Below, piece by piece: positions 54,644 through 62,712 of a DNA stretch of 64,000 nucleotides (position 1 is its first letter; every line of letters starts with the position of its first letter). Both the position numbers and the translations under genes were made by a program. The stretch comes from Marinicellulosiphila megalodicopiae (GTDB taxonomy: Bacteria; Pseudomonadota; Gammaproteobacteria; Pseudomonadales; Natronospirillaceae). The notes under the pieces are model-generated. The model did no database searches and was not told where the DNA came from. It saw only the letters and a program-made list of their open reading frames with translations. The DNA lies in the NCBI RefSeq assembly GCF_045862395.1, contig NZ_AP023087.1, positions 2,232,001 to 2,296,000 of the forward strand, written 5' to 3'.

Positions 54644-55147
54644 GTGAATATCCGATTAGTATTATCAGCGCTTGTGTCATTTGTATTTTATTTTACCTGG
54701 GCGTATTGGGCTAATTATTCCGATGATATTGCTAGAGCTGTCACGTTAAAATCTGCATTAGTTCAGGGTACTTACAGTGCCGTGGTTACTTTATTTTTTA
54801 CAGCTGTTTTAGAGCGTTTAGTATTCAAATATAAAAATAATGTCATTTCGTTAATGTTCATTACACCTATTATTTGTAAATTTCATGCTAAATCCCCACA
54901 AAATTTGGCGATTAAACAAAGCTTTAATAATGCTATTGATCGTTGTGCCAATTTTACAGATCACAAAAAAATACCCGCTACTTTATTCGCTCCGATCATT
55001 CCTTTAGCGGTACAAACTGTATTGGTCATTAGCGTCAATATCATAAACCAAACGCCAAATTTAGCATTAACCGTTGCACCCAGTATTTTATTTACCGCAC
55101 TGTATGCTTACAGTTATATGTTTGTTTTACTTAAAAAATGGAGTTGA
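54644..55147 (+). CDS. Hypothetical inner-membrane protein
   Basis: 167 residues, GTG start with AAAGG. Four membrane segments (LVLSALVSFVFYFTWAYW, ALVQGTYSAVVTLFFTAVLE, FAPIIPLAVQTVLVISVNII, LALTVAPSILFTALYAYSYM). Uncharacterised; convergent with the aldo-keto reductase gene. Confidence 0.7.
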   Translation: MNIRLVLSALVSFVFYFTWAYWANYSDDIARAVTLKSALVQGTYSAVVTLFFTAVLERLVFKYKNNVISLMFITPIICKFHAKSPQNLAIKQSFNNAIDRCANFTDHKKIPATLFAPIIPLAVQTVLVISVNIINQTPNLALTVAPSILFTALYAYSYMFVLLKKWS

Positions 55148-55182
55148 GCTAAAACCAACAGTATTAACTCATGTTAATACCG

Positions 55183-56223
55183 TTAGTAAACTGCAGGAAA
55201 TTGTCGATACACAGTATGAATGTCATCCAAAATTTCTTGACTTAAATTAATATTCACCGATTCAATATTGCTTTTTAAATCCGTCATATTTGTTGCCCCA
55301 ATTAAATTAGACGTCACAAACGGTTTTTGGTTTACAAACGCCAAAGCCATTTGACATGGATCTAATCCATGACGTTGTGCAATTTCAATATACGCGCGGG
55401 TTGCATCATCAACCGATTGACCTTGACGATGTTCTGCACGTGTTTCCATGGTTAAACGCTTACCAGCAGGCTTTGCACCATTTAGATATTTACCGCTCAA
55501 TATGCCACGGGCAAGAGGCGACCAAGCCAATAGTCCACAGTTTTCTGCGTAGGATATTTCAGCTAAGTCGGTTTCAAAATGTCGACACAATAATGAATAT
55601 TCATTTTGAATACTTACCGCTCTTGGCAATTCATTAATTTCGCTTAAGGTTAACCATTTCATTAATCCCCAAGCGGTTTCATTTGATAACGCGAAATGAC
55701 GAACTTTGCCTTCTTTGATTTTACACGCCATCCAATTTAACACTTCAATGAAATGTGCTTTTTCTTTTTGAATATCAAACTTAGGATCAAACTCCCAAGT
55801 TTTGCCAAAGTGGTATGATCCACGATTAGGCCAATGTAATTGATAGACATCTATATAATCGGTTTTTAAGCGTTTAAGGCTGTCTTGTAATGCTATGTCT
55901 AAATACATTTCATTAATTTGATGTTTACCATCACGTAACCAAGGCAAACCGGGGCCCGAAATTTTAGAGGCTAAAATAATTTTTTCACGGTTTTGACGTT
56001 TTTCAAACCAATTACCTATTATGCTTTCGGTGGTGCCAAAGCGTTCAGGTGAGGGGGGTATGGCGTACATTTCAGCAGTATCAAAAAAATTCACCCCTTG
56101 ATCTAACGCATAATCCATCTGCTCAAAGCCATCACTTTGTGTATTTTGCCAACCCCATGTCATGGTGCCTAGACCTATTAAACTGACTTCTAGATCGGTG
56201 CTGCCTAATTTGTTGTATTTCAT
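55183..56223 (-). CDS. tas: NADP(H)-dependent aldo-keto reductase, Tas family
   Basis: 346 residues. (beta/alpha)8 AKR fold with LGTMTWGWQNT, FFDTAEMYAIPP (catalytic Asp/Tyr), Lys in ILASKISGPG, DYIDVYQLHWPNRG (His), and the cofactor-binding SNLIGATNMTDLKSN. Close in design to E. coli Tas. Physiological substrate unknown. Confidence 0.92.
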   Translation of the reverse strand: MKYNKLGSTDLEVSLIGLGTMTWGWQNTQSDGFEQMDYALDQGVNFFDTAEMYAIPPSPERFGTTESIIGNWFEKRQNREKIILASKISGPGLPWLRDGKHQINEMYLDIALQDSLKRLKTDYIDVYQLHWPNRGSYHFGKTWEFDPKFDIQKEKAHFIEVLNWMACKIKEGKVRHFALSNETAWGLMKWLTLSEINELPRAVSIQNEYSLLCRHFETDLAEISYAENCGLLAWSPLARGILSGKYLNGAKPAGKRLTMETRAEHRQGQSVDDATRAYIEIAQRHGLDPCQMALAFVNQKPFVTSNLIGATNMTDLKSNIESVNINLSQEILDDIHTVYRQFPAVY

Positions 56224-56354
56224 TTTTAGCCTTGGGCGTATTAGTAGATTAATGAGACAAATTACTATTTATTCGCACATTAATAAACTAATAATGGGGT
56301 GTTTTTTATATCAAACATTCAATATTATTGTATTATTTATTGTCTTCATTGAAT

Positions 56355-57453
56355 CGCGGATTCAAATCCGAAGTGCATCAAAATCTATGCAGCGAATGCT
56401 GCTTGATATTCATGCATTAAATCATATGGCGTTTCATAATTCAGTATTTTTCTTGGCCTTGTATTTATTTTTTTAATCGCACAATCTACCTCTTGCTGCT
56501 TAACAGTTTTAAAGTCAGTGAATTTTGGAAAATACTGGCGAATTAATCCATTTGTATTTTCATTCAACCCTCTTTCCCAGGAACTATATGGGTGCGCAAA
56601 ATAAATTTCTGCGTTAAGTGCTTTACTAATTTCTTCATGTCCAGAAAACTCTTTTCCATTATCTGCTGTAATCGTGTGAACAAGGTCTTTGTAAGGTTCT
56701 AGTAGCCTAATTGTTGCCGCTGTTACATCTTTTGTACTTTTGCTTTTTACCTGTGCAGCGACTGTAAATTTTGTTTTACGCTCAACAATAGTAACTAATG
56801 CACCACTGTGTCCTTTTCCTATTATGGTATCAATCTCCCAGTCACCCACGCGGGATTTTAAATCAACAATGGATGGCCGATCATCAATACTGATTCGGTT
56901 TTTAATATGTCCTCGTGTTGATTTTCCATTACGGCGTTTATCATATTTTTTTCCAACTCGACGAAGGTGTGTGTATAAATAACCACCTGCACGCTTATCT
57001 TTCCAAATATGAATATAGATGCTTTCGTGGCTGATGAGTGTCGCCTCATCTTTAAGAAGCCAATTTGAGATTTGTTCAGGGCTCCAATCCAATCTAATTT
57101 TAGTCTCTATAGTTAAGATCAATTCTTTAGTCATCTTTGTTGGTTTACAAGCATTTTTCCTTCGATTATCAGTCAATATCTGTGCTTGTTTGTACCGATA
57201 ACCGCGTTCGCCTGTGTTGCGTTTAAGCTCTCGACTAATTGTGGATTGATTGACATTAATAATTTCTGCAATTTTTCTTTGTGAAAAATCACTTTTAATT
57301 AATGCGTAGATCTGGCATCTTTATTCATAGGTTAGCTGTGGGTTTATACTCATAATCACTTCATCTCTTGCCGGAGAAAAAGATTATGAGCTTACCTTCA
57401 GCTGACCTCTTTTTCTACCTTGTTAGATGATGCACTTCGGATTTGAATCCGCG
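56355..57453 (-). mobile_element. IS30-family insertion sequence (1099 bp)
   Basis: Perfect 26-bp terminal inverted repeats (56355-56380 and 57428-57453), starting CGCGGATTCAAATCCGAAGT, and a flanking AAT duplication on both sides. The end contains its own small palindrome CGGATT-CA-AATCCG. The single transposase gene has one nonsense codon. Confidence 0.92.
56385..57353 (-). pseudogene. IS30 transposase with nonsense codon 11
   Basis: From ATG 57353: MSINPQLTYE, then TAA (57323-57321) where relatives have Gln, then RCQIYALIKSDFSQRKIAEI with the N-terminal HTH, NQSTISRELKRNTGERGY, and the DDE core (VGDWEIDTIIGKGHSG, TITADNGKEFSGHEEI, NENTNGLIRQYFPK with the Glu). Only codon 11 is broken. A restart at TTG 57176 would lack the HTH, so it is probably dead or very weakly active. 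Confidence 0.85.
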
Positions 57454-57532
57454 AATTTAATAGATCGGAGGGCATAAAAAAATAGTAACTTTGGTTGAAA
57501 CATGGATGCTATGTAAAATGAAATAGACGGAT

Positions 57533-57559
57533 ACAAATACAGAATTTTTCTGTATTTGT
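57533..57559. repeat. 12-bp stem-loop after IS30
   Basis: ACAAATACAGAA and TTCTGTATTTGT around a TTT loop, perfect. No T-run follows on either strand. Function unknown. The gap 57454-58145 otherwise contains the MITE and a promoter, no gene. Confidence 0.5.
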
Positions 57560-57614
57560 CACTAAGTTGAAAATTTAAGGGATAAGATAATCCCAAATAA
57601 TCTTACAAACTTTA

Positions 57615-57874
57615 GGAGCCTCTGATTTAGAAAGATTTTTTCAGCGAGTCATTTAGGCGCAAAGTGCGCGGCGATAGTCGAAGCGAAATGACTGGTCATT
57701 TTCAAGACTATCAACAAAGCAATTTGTGCCTAAATGGCTCGCCCTACGGGGCTTTCAGAAATCCCACTACTCTTCGTTACGATTTTTCGAAATAACCAGT
57801 TATTCCTAAAAAACCGTGCCTCGATTAGTGAAATTTCTGAAAGCCTGAATTTATCTTTCTAGATCAGAGGCTCC
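57615..57874. mobile_element. 260-bp MITE with IS5-like ends
   Basis: Terminal inverted repeats of about 22 bp (start GGAGCCTCTGATTTAGAAAG) with one mismatch, and a TTTA duplication on both sides (57611-57614, 57875-57878). The ends resemble those of the IS5-type copy at 34806. Inside is a long imperfect palindrome (GCGAGTCATTTAGGCGCAAA ... TTTGTGCCTAAATGGCTCGC) spanning about 100 bases. No coding capacity; likely moved by an IS5-family transposase. Confidence 0.8.
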
Positions 57875-58082
57875 TTTAATTAATTATAATGTTTTTGCTC
57901 GAAATTCTTAAAAAAAGACAAAGTGGTTAACAATAACCCAAAAGATAGACGGACAAAAATAGTAAATAAAAAATCTATGTTTGTATTGTTAACAAAGAAT
58001 TATTCTATGTTTCAATATCAAGACTTGAAAATAGTGAAGATTGATTCTGTATTTCACTTAAAAAAATAGTAAATGACATAAT

Positions 58083-58110
58083 TTGAAATCCCTCAAACTT
58101 GAGGTATAGT
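58083..58110 (+). promoter_or_regulatory. Promoter with palindromic spacer before the cassette run
   Basis: TTGAAA (58083-58088), 16 bases, TATAGT (58105-58110). The spacer holds CCTCAAACTTGAGG (58091-58104), a 6-bp-arm palindrome that could be an operator. It would drive the small leader frame and the first cassette gene. Confidence 0.55.
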
Positions 58111-58145
58111 GTGGTTTTAAAACGAATTGACGGAGACTATTTAAA

Positions 58146-58202
58146 ATGCGAAATGCAGGTTTTTTTCCGTCTAATAACATGTTCTGTGTACAAGGAGGCT
58201 GA
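58146..58202 (+). CDS. Possible 18-residue leader peptide
   Basis: ATG 58146 encodes MRNAGFFPSNNMFCVQGG and ends TGA directly before the ATG of the next gene (TGAATG). Its last codons contain the AAGGAGG ribosome site of that gene, so translation could open or couple the next start. Similar short frames precede first cassettes in class 1 integrons. No own strong ribosome site apart from GGAG about 12 bases upstream. Confidence 0.4.
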   Translation: MRNAGFFPSNNMFCVQGG

Positions 58203-58541
58203 ATGAGTTTACCTAGAAAAGGCAGTAGAGCAATCAATGTTGGAGGGATAAACTATCGCTGGTTAGTTAGGGCTAGGCCAACATACACTCAAGCTTGTCA
58301 GGATGGACCGATGGTTGCTGCCGTAGAGCAAGAGAATACAAATGGGGCAACTCTATCTATAAAATTTAAATGGCAACGCCCAGATGTGGCCATTAATATG
58401 TATCCTAATTCGGTTACGCCAAAACTCGTCGAGTCCTGTATTGAAAATGCAATAAGCAAGGGTTGGAAGCCAGCCGAATCTGGACCAGCATTTATTTATG
58501 AGTGTGAGCTCGACCAACACAGAACAAGGTTGTTAAATTGA
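58203..58541 (+). CDS. Hypothetical cassette protein, 112 residues
   Basis: MSLPRKGSRAINVGGINYRW, then LSIKFKWQRPDVAINMYPNS and a C-terminal WKPAESGPAFIYE. A small basic protein found in diverse bacteria without assigned function. Strong AAGGAGG site. Its last codons merge into attC-like site 1, as in integron cassettes. Confidence 0.7.
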   Translation: MSLPRKGSRAINVGGINYRWLVRARPTYTQACQDGPMVAAVEQENTNGATLSIKFKWQRPDVAINMYPNSVTPKLVESCIENAISKGWKPAESGPAFIYECELDQHRTRLLN

Positions 58542-58620
58542 CAGTTTTTCCGTCGCTCCTTTTTGTGCTTGATAGCACAAGCGGGCTCCTCCAAAACTGC
58601 AATTTACAACGGCGTTATAC
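58522..58620 (+). other. attC-like recombination site 1
   Basis: Imperfect palindrome: GTTGTTAAATTG (58529-58540) and CAGTTTT against AAAACTG and CAATTTACAAC (58600-58610), with single extrahelical bases, an inner TTGTGCT/AGCACAA hairpin, and the core GGCGTTATAC at 58611-58620. This is the fold and 3' core of integron attC sites. Confidence 0.7.
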
Positions 58621-58640
58621 GACTAGAGTCGTTCTTAAAT

Positions 58641-59123
58641 ATGAATAATGAAAAATTTAATTATTGGGCTGGATCTTTAGGTGGTTATTTAACTGCTATT
58701 TCACATTTAAATGACCAACAAGGGTTTAGGCATTCTTTTTTTGCAGATATAGTTGATCAGAAACACAGTACCCTTGAAGATTCGATATGTAAAAGGCTTA
58801 AAATTAATGATATTAAATTAATAAAATCTGCCTCAGAATTAGATACAATTAAATTGTTTGCATCTACAGTAAAGAGGAATGTATTTAATAATTTTCTATT
58901 AGGTGATCATCTTAAAAATAAAGAGATAGAGAATTTAATAAAAGAAAGAATCCAATGGCACATTGAAGAATACATTACACTAATTGAAACAATATCTGAG
59001 ATTAGACCTGAGTCTTGGTCTGCGAAAGTAAATCGTGGTAACTCAGAAATTGAATACATCTTTTTTAGATTTGATAAACATATAATGATGGTTGGGTTTT
59101 CCCACACTAAAAAAGTCGTATAA
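58641..59123 (+). CDS. Hypothetical cassette protein, 160 residues
   Basis: ATG 58641 (MNNEKFNYWAGSLGGYLTAI) lies 20 bases after the attC core, a typical cassette arrangement. Helical, cytosolic: NFLLGDHLKNKEIENLIKER, HIEEYITLIETISEIRPESW. Family not recognised. A longer frame from 58563 would read through the attC and is not preferred. Confidence 0.65.
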   Translation: MNNEKFNYWAGSLGGYLTAISHLNDQQGFRHSFFADIVDQKHSTLEDSICKRLKINDIKLIKSASELDTIKLFASTVKRNVFNNFLLGDHLKNKEIENLIKERIQWHIEEYITLIETISEIRPESWSAKVNRGNSEIEYIFFRFDKHIMMVGFSHTKKVV

Positions 59124-59228
59124 CTAATTAAAACCGACGCAAAACACTCCGCCTTCTTTGTGTTTCGCTTCGCGAAGTATACACAAAGAAGCCTCCGCGT
59201 TGTTGCGCGGTTTATTAGAGCGTTATGT
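59118..59228 (+). other. attC-like recombination site 2
   Basis: GTATAAC (59118-59124) overlaps the stop of the cassette gene and GTTATGT (59222-59228) ends the site. Between them CTAATTAAAACCG and CTTCTTTGTGT pair with ACACAAAGAAG and CGGTTTATTAG. Length 111 bp with bulged bases; the clearest attC in the window. Confidence 0.8.
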
Positions 59229-59257
59229 GCCCAATCCCCAGTTGAGAGCTACTATAA

Positions 59258-59677
59258 ATGTCAAATAGAGACCTTACGCAAGAAGAAATTGATCGCTTAG
59301 ATCGGCTTAAAAGAGACAATAAAGTTCGATTGGTAAAAATGGGAGCTATGCTCATCTCTTTATCTGCATTTTGCATGGCAACATTATCGGCTCAAAATAT
59401 TCCAAGCTCAATAAACTTTATACTTACGGTAGTCGTACTAATAATATTTATAGTAGTACTTTTATTCACAAAATATAGAAATAACCCATTACAGAAAGCA
59501 CTAAAAGAATTGTATCCGCAATGCAAGGATAACCAATCCGCTAAAAAGCATTTAGATGAAGTTAATGACTGGGTAGGATTTGGGGAGAAAAAGCGGGAGC
59601 TATGGCTTCCAGTTTTAATCGCCGTTTTATTTGTAGCGTATGCGCTATTTGATCACGGCATTTGTGTCTTAAGTTAA
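59258..59677 (+). CDS. Hypothetical cassette membrane protein, 139 residues
   Basis: A charged N-terminus (MSNRDLTQEEIDRLDRLKRD), two adjacent membrane segments (MGAMLISLSAFCMATLSA and INFILTVVVLIIFIVVLLF), a soluble loop, and a C-terminal membrane segment (LWLPVLIAVLFVAYALFDHG). No family. Located 30 bases after attC-like site 2. Confidence 0.7.
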   Translation: MSNRDLTQEEIDRLDRLKRDNKVRLVKMGAMLISLSAFCMATLSAQNIPSSINFILTVVVLIIFIVVLLFTKYRNNPLQKALKELYPQCKDNQSAKKHLDEVNDWVGFGEKKRELWLPVLIAVLFVAYALFDHGICVLS

Positions 59678-59679
59678 AC

Positions 59680-59792
59680 ACATAACAAGTTTGTTAACTC
59701 GGACAAATTTTAAGTGTGAATTTTTATGGTGGCTACGCCACTTTATCACAAAAAACCACACTTAAAATCTGCCGGTTACAAAGGCGTTATAT
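59680..59792 (+). other. attC-like recombination site 3
   Basis: ACATAAC (59680-59686) and GTTATAT (59786-59792) flank a 113-bp imperfect palindrome: AAATTTTAAGTGTG pairs with CACACTTAAAATCT, and the TAACTCGG region pairs imperfectly with GCCGGTTA. The tip holds a GTGGC TAC GCCAC hairpin. Confidence 0.78.
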
Positions 59793-59820
59793 TTATGGAA
59801 TCAAAAGTGAGTACTAAATT

Positions 59821-60078
59821 ATGAATATTGAATATTATGAATCAGCAATCAATGCTCCAGATGGTGGTGTTTCATGTAGAATAAAAGTAAATGAAAAGGT
59901 GATAGCACTTAGGATCTCGATGGAAGCTCTTCAAGATATTGACCCATCGTCATACCAAAATGAGCCTTTAAAACAATTTGAAAAGTATAAAGCTGAACTT
60001 CTTGTAAAGGCAAAAGAAAAAATAATAAAAAATCAACTAATGGATGATGTGGTTTGGGTTAGAACCTCCGACCTATAA
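59821..60078 (+). CDS. Hypothetical cassette protein, 85 residues
   Basis: MNIEYYESAINAPDGGVSCR, IALRISMEALQDIDPSSYQN, ending DDVVWVRTSDL. Helical with a beta N-terminus; resembles uncharacterised DUF1488-like small proteins in pattern, but weakly. Directly followed by the 3' end of a group II intron remnant where its attC should be. Confidence 0.65.
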   Translation: MNIEYYESAINAPDGGVSCRIKVNEKVIALRISMEALQDIDPSSYQNEPLKQFEKYKAELLVKAKEKIIKNQLMDDVVWVRTSDL

Positions 60079-60084
60079 ATATAT

Positions 60085-60581
60085 AATCGGGTAGCCGAGA
60101 GTCTTTAACTCTCAGCCCCCACAACACCCTGCATGCGGCTCCGCACACGACTAAATGGATTTAGGAGATAGAGCAATGCAGGGGCATATTGCCGAGGGCG
60201 TTTCATTTAGTGTGATGAAGCTTAATCCAACCATCACGTAGTGAAACCAATCCCGCCTTCTTTAAATAATCATTTGCCTTTTTAAAAAACAAAGAGGGCT
60301 TCATTAATGCCAAACGTTTTCGCACTGCGCCACGGGCCTTTACTGGTTGTCCCACAATTAATTGCCATCTTATAATAAACTCCCAACTTCATTAAATTTC
60401 CTACTTTGGTTCGTGGTTTTCGCCACTGTCGCCAATATGCCATTCTCACTCTTCTGCGTATCCAGTTATCTAGATCACAGCAAAGCTGATAACATTTTGC
60501 GATGCCAAAATAATTTATCCAGCCTCGAATATATTGACTGGTTTTAAAAAGTTGGTAGCTCATACTGACACCCCAATTTCA
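60085..60581 (-). mobile_element. Group II intron remnant in an attC position (class C-like)
   Basis: Read on the minus strand: a maturase C-terminal fragment, then GTGTGCGGAGCCGCATGCAG (domain V region, about 60120-60150), a GCTGAGAG...CTCTCGGC hairpin (domain VI) and the 3' end GGCTACCCGATT at 60085. The exon that follows starts ATAT, which fits an attC core (TTGTT/ATAT) on the opposite strand. The 5' two-thirds of the intron are missing. Confidence 0.7.
60282..60581 (-). pseudogene. Group II intron maturase, C-terminal fragment
   Basis: About 93 residues from MSYQLFKTSQYIRGWINYFG through LCCDLDNWIRRRVRMAYWRQ and WRKPRTKVGNLMKLGV to GTTSKGPWRSAKTFGINEAL: the X (maturase) domain end of an intron reverse transcriptase. 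All catalytic RT blocks are absent; a stop lies just upstream at 60579. Confidence 0.85.
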
Positions 60582-61011
60582 GTTGATGAGTTTTCGAATT
60601 CTTTGCTTAAATTTATGCAAAGTTTTCTCGTGCCATTACCGAATTTACGTGGCCAAAAGAAGGTAAATGGGCAGTGGTTAATATTTTTGTATGATCCATA
60701 ATTTGGAGGCTACCTAAAAAGAATTGGATGTAAATATGGAGAACAAAAAGTGATCGCTTGATGAAACTAAAATCAATCATCCAAGCTTCAATCCCTTAGT
60801 ACACCTTGGTATCACTGGTTTCCAGAGTGATTATTTTGAATACATTGAATTTTCAAGAAAATGACGACAATCAATTTAAATATTTTTTTGTGAAATTAAC
60901 GTTCTAAAGTGTTCAGAGAATGAATATACTGTTTGAAATTAATTAAATTAAAAATGAGCGTGGAAGAAAGTTAATTTTTCTACAGACCTTTTATGATTCC
61001 GGATTCAAGGA
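60582..61011. other. 430-base stretch without recognisable gene
   Basis: AT-rich. It contains broken short frames (one reads DETKINHPSFNPLVHLGITG to a stop near 60865) that look like decayed coding sequence but match no family I know. No hairpin with terminator features. Confidence 0.4.
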
Positions 61012-61017
61012 ATGAGC

Positions 61018-61248
61018 ATGTCAAAAACTATGATCCGTGTAATTTCAATAATAATGACCGTATCTCTATTTGTTGGAATAATATTTCACAATATAGGGGT
61101 ATCAATAAGTCGATTTTATTTTCCTGATAGTTATAATGGATATCCAATTGCTATCCCTATTTTACTTTTCACTTTTTTAATATATTTTTTGATTTGTACG
61201 TTTACAGGTAGATTCTTAATTTGGAAAAGTGGCACTAAAGAATCATAA
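61018..61248 (+). CDS. Small membrane protein, 76 residues
   Basis: Two membrane segments (VISIIMTVSLFVGIIFHNIG and IAIPILLFTFLIYFLICTF) and a short polar tail. ATG 61018 has AAGGA six bases away; ATG 61012 is the alternative. Could be another cassette gene, but no attC-like site is visible beside it. Confidence 0.6.
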   Translation: MSKTMIRVISIIMTVSLFVGIIFHNIGVSISRFYFPDSYNGYPIAIPILLFTFLIYFLICTFTGRFLIWKSGTKES

Positions 61249-61351
61249 TAAACCCTTGGAACTAAGCCCTCTATGACAAGCTATTGTACACATCGTTGCG
61301 GCTACGCCTCCACTGGGCAGGATTTGAGAAATCTTCAAAAAAGGAAGTTTG

Positions 61352-61963
61352 ATGTTACATAAGTTTCATAGGTTGTCCGCTCTACTTATTGGCTCTTTTA
61401 TTTTATTCCACTTTATTAATCACCTATATATTCTGGGCGGCGTACAACAACATATAGAGTTCATGGAAACTTATCGCTTGGCTTACCGTAATGTCATCGC
61501 AGAGAGTATCTTATTATTATGTGTAATGTTTCAAGTATGTAGTGGTCTTTATTTTGTATGGCAACGCAGAGGTCAACGCTCGAGGTTTCTCGAAAAGGCG
61601 CAAGCAATATCAGGCTTGTACTTAGCGTATTTCTTTATAAACCATGTTGGTGCTGTGTTATATGGTAGGATTGGCGCAGAATTAGATACCAATATTTATT
61701 ATGGCATCGCGGGGTTTCATACAGATCCATTTCAGTTCTTTTTTATCCCTTATTACTTTTTTGCAGTTGTTGCTTTATTTGTCCACTTAGCCTCTGTATT
61801 CAATTGGCTTAGTCGAAACGCAATTGAACAACCGTTACGTACAAAGCTTGCTTACGTAATAATCCTTATCGGGGTTTCTATTTCTACAACCTTAATACTT
61901 GGCTTTTGTGGTGTATTTAATGAAATATCAATTCCGCCAGAATATAGTGCCACTTATGAATAA
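61352..61963 (+). CDS. Hypothetical membrane protein, 203 residues
   Basis: Five membrane segments and several conserved-looking His (MLHKFHRLSALLIGSFILFH at the N-terminus, FFINHVGAVLYGR, LFVHLASVFNWL). The pattern resembles a cytochrome b / succinate-dehydrogenase membrane-anchor type four-helix bundle that could bind haem, but no family is certain. Ribosome site AAAAGGAAG. Confidence 0.65.
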   Translation: MLHKFHRLSALLIGSFILFHFINHLYILGGVQQHIEFMETYRLAYRNVIAESILLLCVMFQVCSGLYFVWQRRGQRSRFLEKAQAISGLYLAYFFINHVGAVLYGRIGAELDTNIYYGIAGFHTDPFQFFFIPYYFFAVVALFVHLASVFNWLSRNAIEQPLRTKLAYVIILIGVSISTTLILGFCGVFNEISIPPEYSATYE

Positions 61964-62130
61964 GAACCTAATAAAAGCACGCGGACAACGTACCGCTGCC
62001 GATGTTTGAGGCGTTCGGTTGTAGAAAAAACTCTAAGTGCGAAGAGCAAACCTTATCAAGTCACACATTGTAAGATTGGCATGGTCATTTTGATACCTTA
62101 AAGGAAAACCTAAAAAGCAACCCCACAAAT

Positions 62131-62340
62131 TAAACAATCAATTCAAATGCGCAAGAGAAGTCTTTGTGCAGTCACCATCAATTTTGCTTTTTCTTCTTCT
62201 AAAATTTCATCGGTAAATTGCCCCATAAAACAACAGAAAATGCCTTCACCGATCTTAGTTCTCTGTTCTTGGCTCCATTGGATGTCCGATGTGTTGGTAT
62301 ACACCATGAGAATGGCCGTGGCTTTCTGTATGAGAGTAAT
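62131..62340 (-). pseudogene. Duplicated, decayed 3' end of the cbiX-type gene
   Basis: About 205 bases align in the same orientation with 63220-63423, the 3' end of the intact gene, at about 80-85% identity by eye; the match begins a few bases past the stop. The copy reads GHSHGVYQHIGHPM, then a stop and frame changes, then CCFMGQFTDEILEEEKAK. It is 1.08 kb from its counterpart with vapBC between. The segment 61964-62130 upstream shows no gene. Confidence 0.8.
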
Positions 62341-62420
62341 TTAGACGAACTTATGTGAATATTTTCAAACATAAGTATCTAAAACAATCCTCACACATTT
62401 TCGCAACTCACCCAATTAGC

Positions 62421-62454
62421 ATATGCCTTGTATATGCCAAAACTAATGATATAC
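62421..62454. promoter_or_regulatory. Likely VapB operator region
   Basis: ATATGCC is repeated 11 bases apart (62421-62427, 62432-62438), and GTATAT (62430-62435) is inverted as ATATAC (62449-62454), 34 bases before vapB. This suits autorepression by a dimeric AbrB-like antitoxin. Confidence 0.5.
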
Positions 62455-62487
62455 TTCTAATAACCTAATATGAGTGTTGGAGTGGTT

Positions 62488-62712
62488 ATGAAATTGGTTT
62501 CAATTTTTAAAAATGGTAAAAATCAAGCAGTGAGAATTCCTAAAGATTTGGAGTTTGATGGGGTCAGTGAGCTTGAAATTTCTCGTGAAGGCGACACTAT
62601 TATTTTACGTCCTGCTCGCCAAAATTGGCTTTCTTTACAAAATATTGAACATGCTGATGACGATTTTTTAATCGACCGCGAAGAGTCAATCTCTGATGAA
62701 GGGCGATTTTAA
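62488..62712 (+). CDS. vapB: VapB-type antitoxin (AbrB/SpoVT fold)
   Basis: About 74 residues. N-terminal swapped-hairpin DNA-binding domain (LVSIFKNGKNQAVRIPKDLE, LEISREGDTIILRPAR), C-terminal acidic tail that should wrap the toxin. ATG 62488 follows GGAG. Its TAA overlaps the vapC ATG. It neutralises VapC and represses its own promoter. Confidence 0.9.
   Translation: MKLVSIFKNGKNQAVRIPKDLEFDGVSELEISREGDTIILRPARQNWLSLQNIEHADDDFLIDREESISDEGRF

Noticed and set aside
58091..58104. CCTCAAACTTGAGG read as a SoxR box
   Set aside because: The arms resemble SoxR sites, but the palindrome is 14 bp instead of 18 and the promoter spacer is 16 bp, not the 19-20 bp used by MerR-family activators.
61249..61348. 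Possible attC site after the 76-residue membrane protein gene
   Set aside because: A short GGCTACGCCTCC hairpin is visible, but there is no GTTAT core or long paired arms as in the three accepted sites.
62147..62344. 65-codon plus-strand frame over the duplicated cbiX end
   Set aside because: The segment is a decayed copy of the minus-strand gene 3' end, so the plus frame is a shadow.
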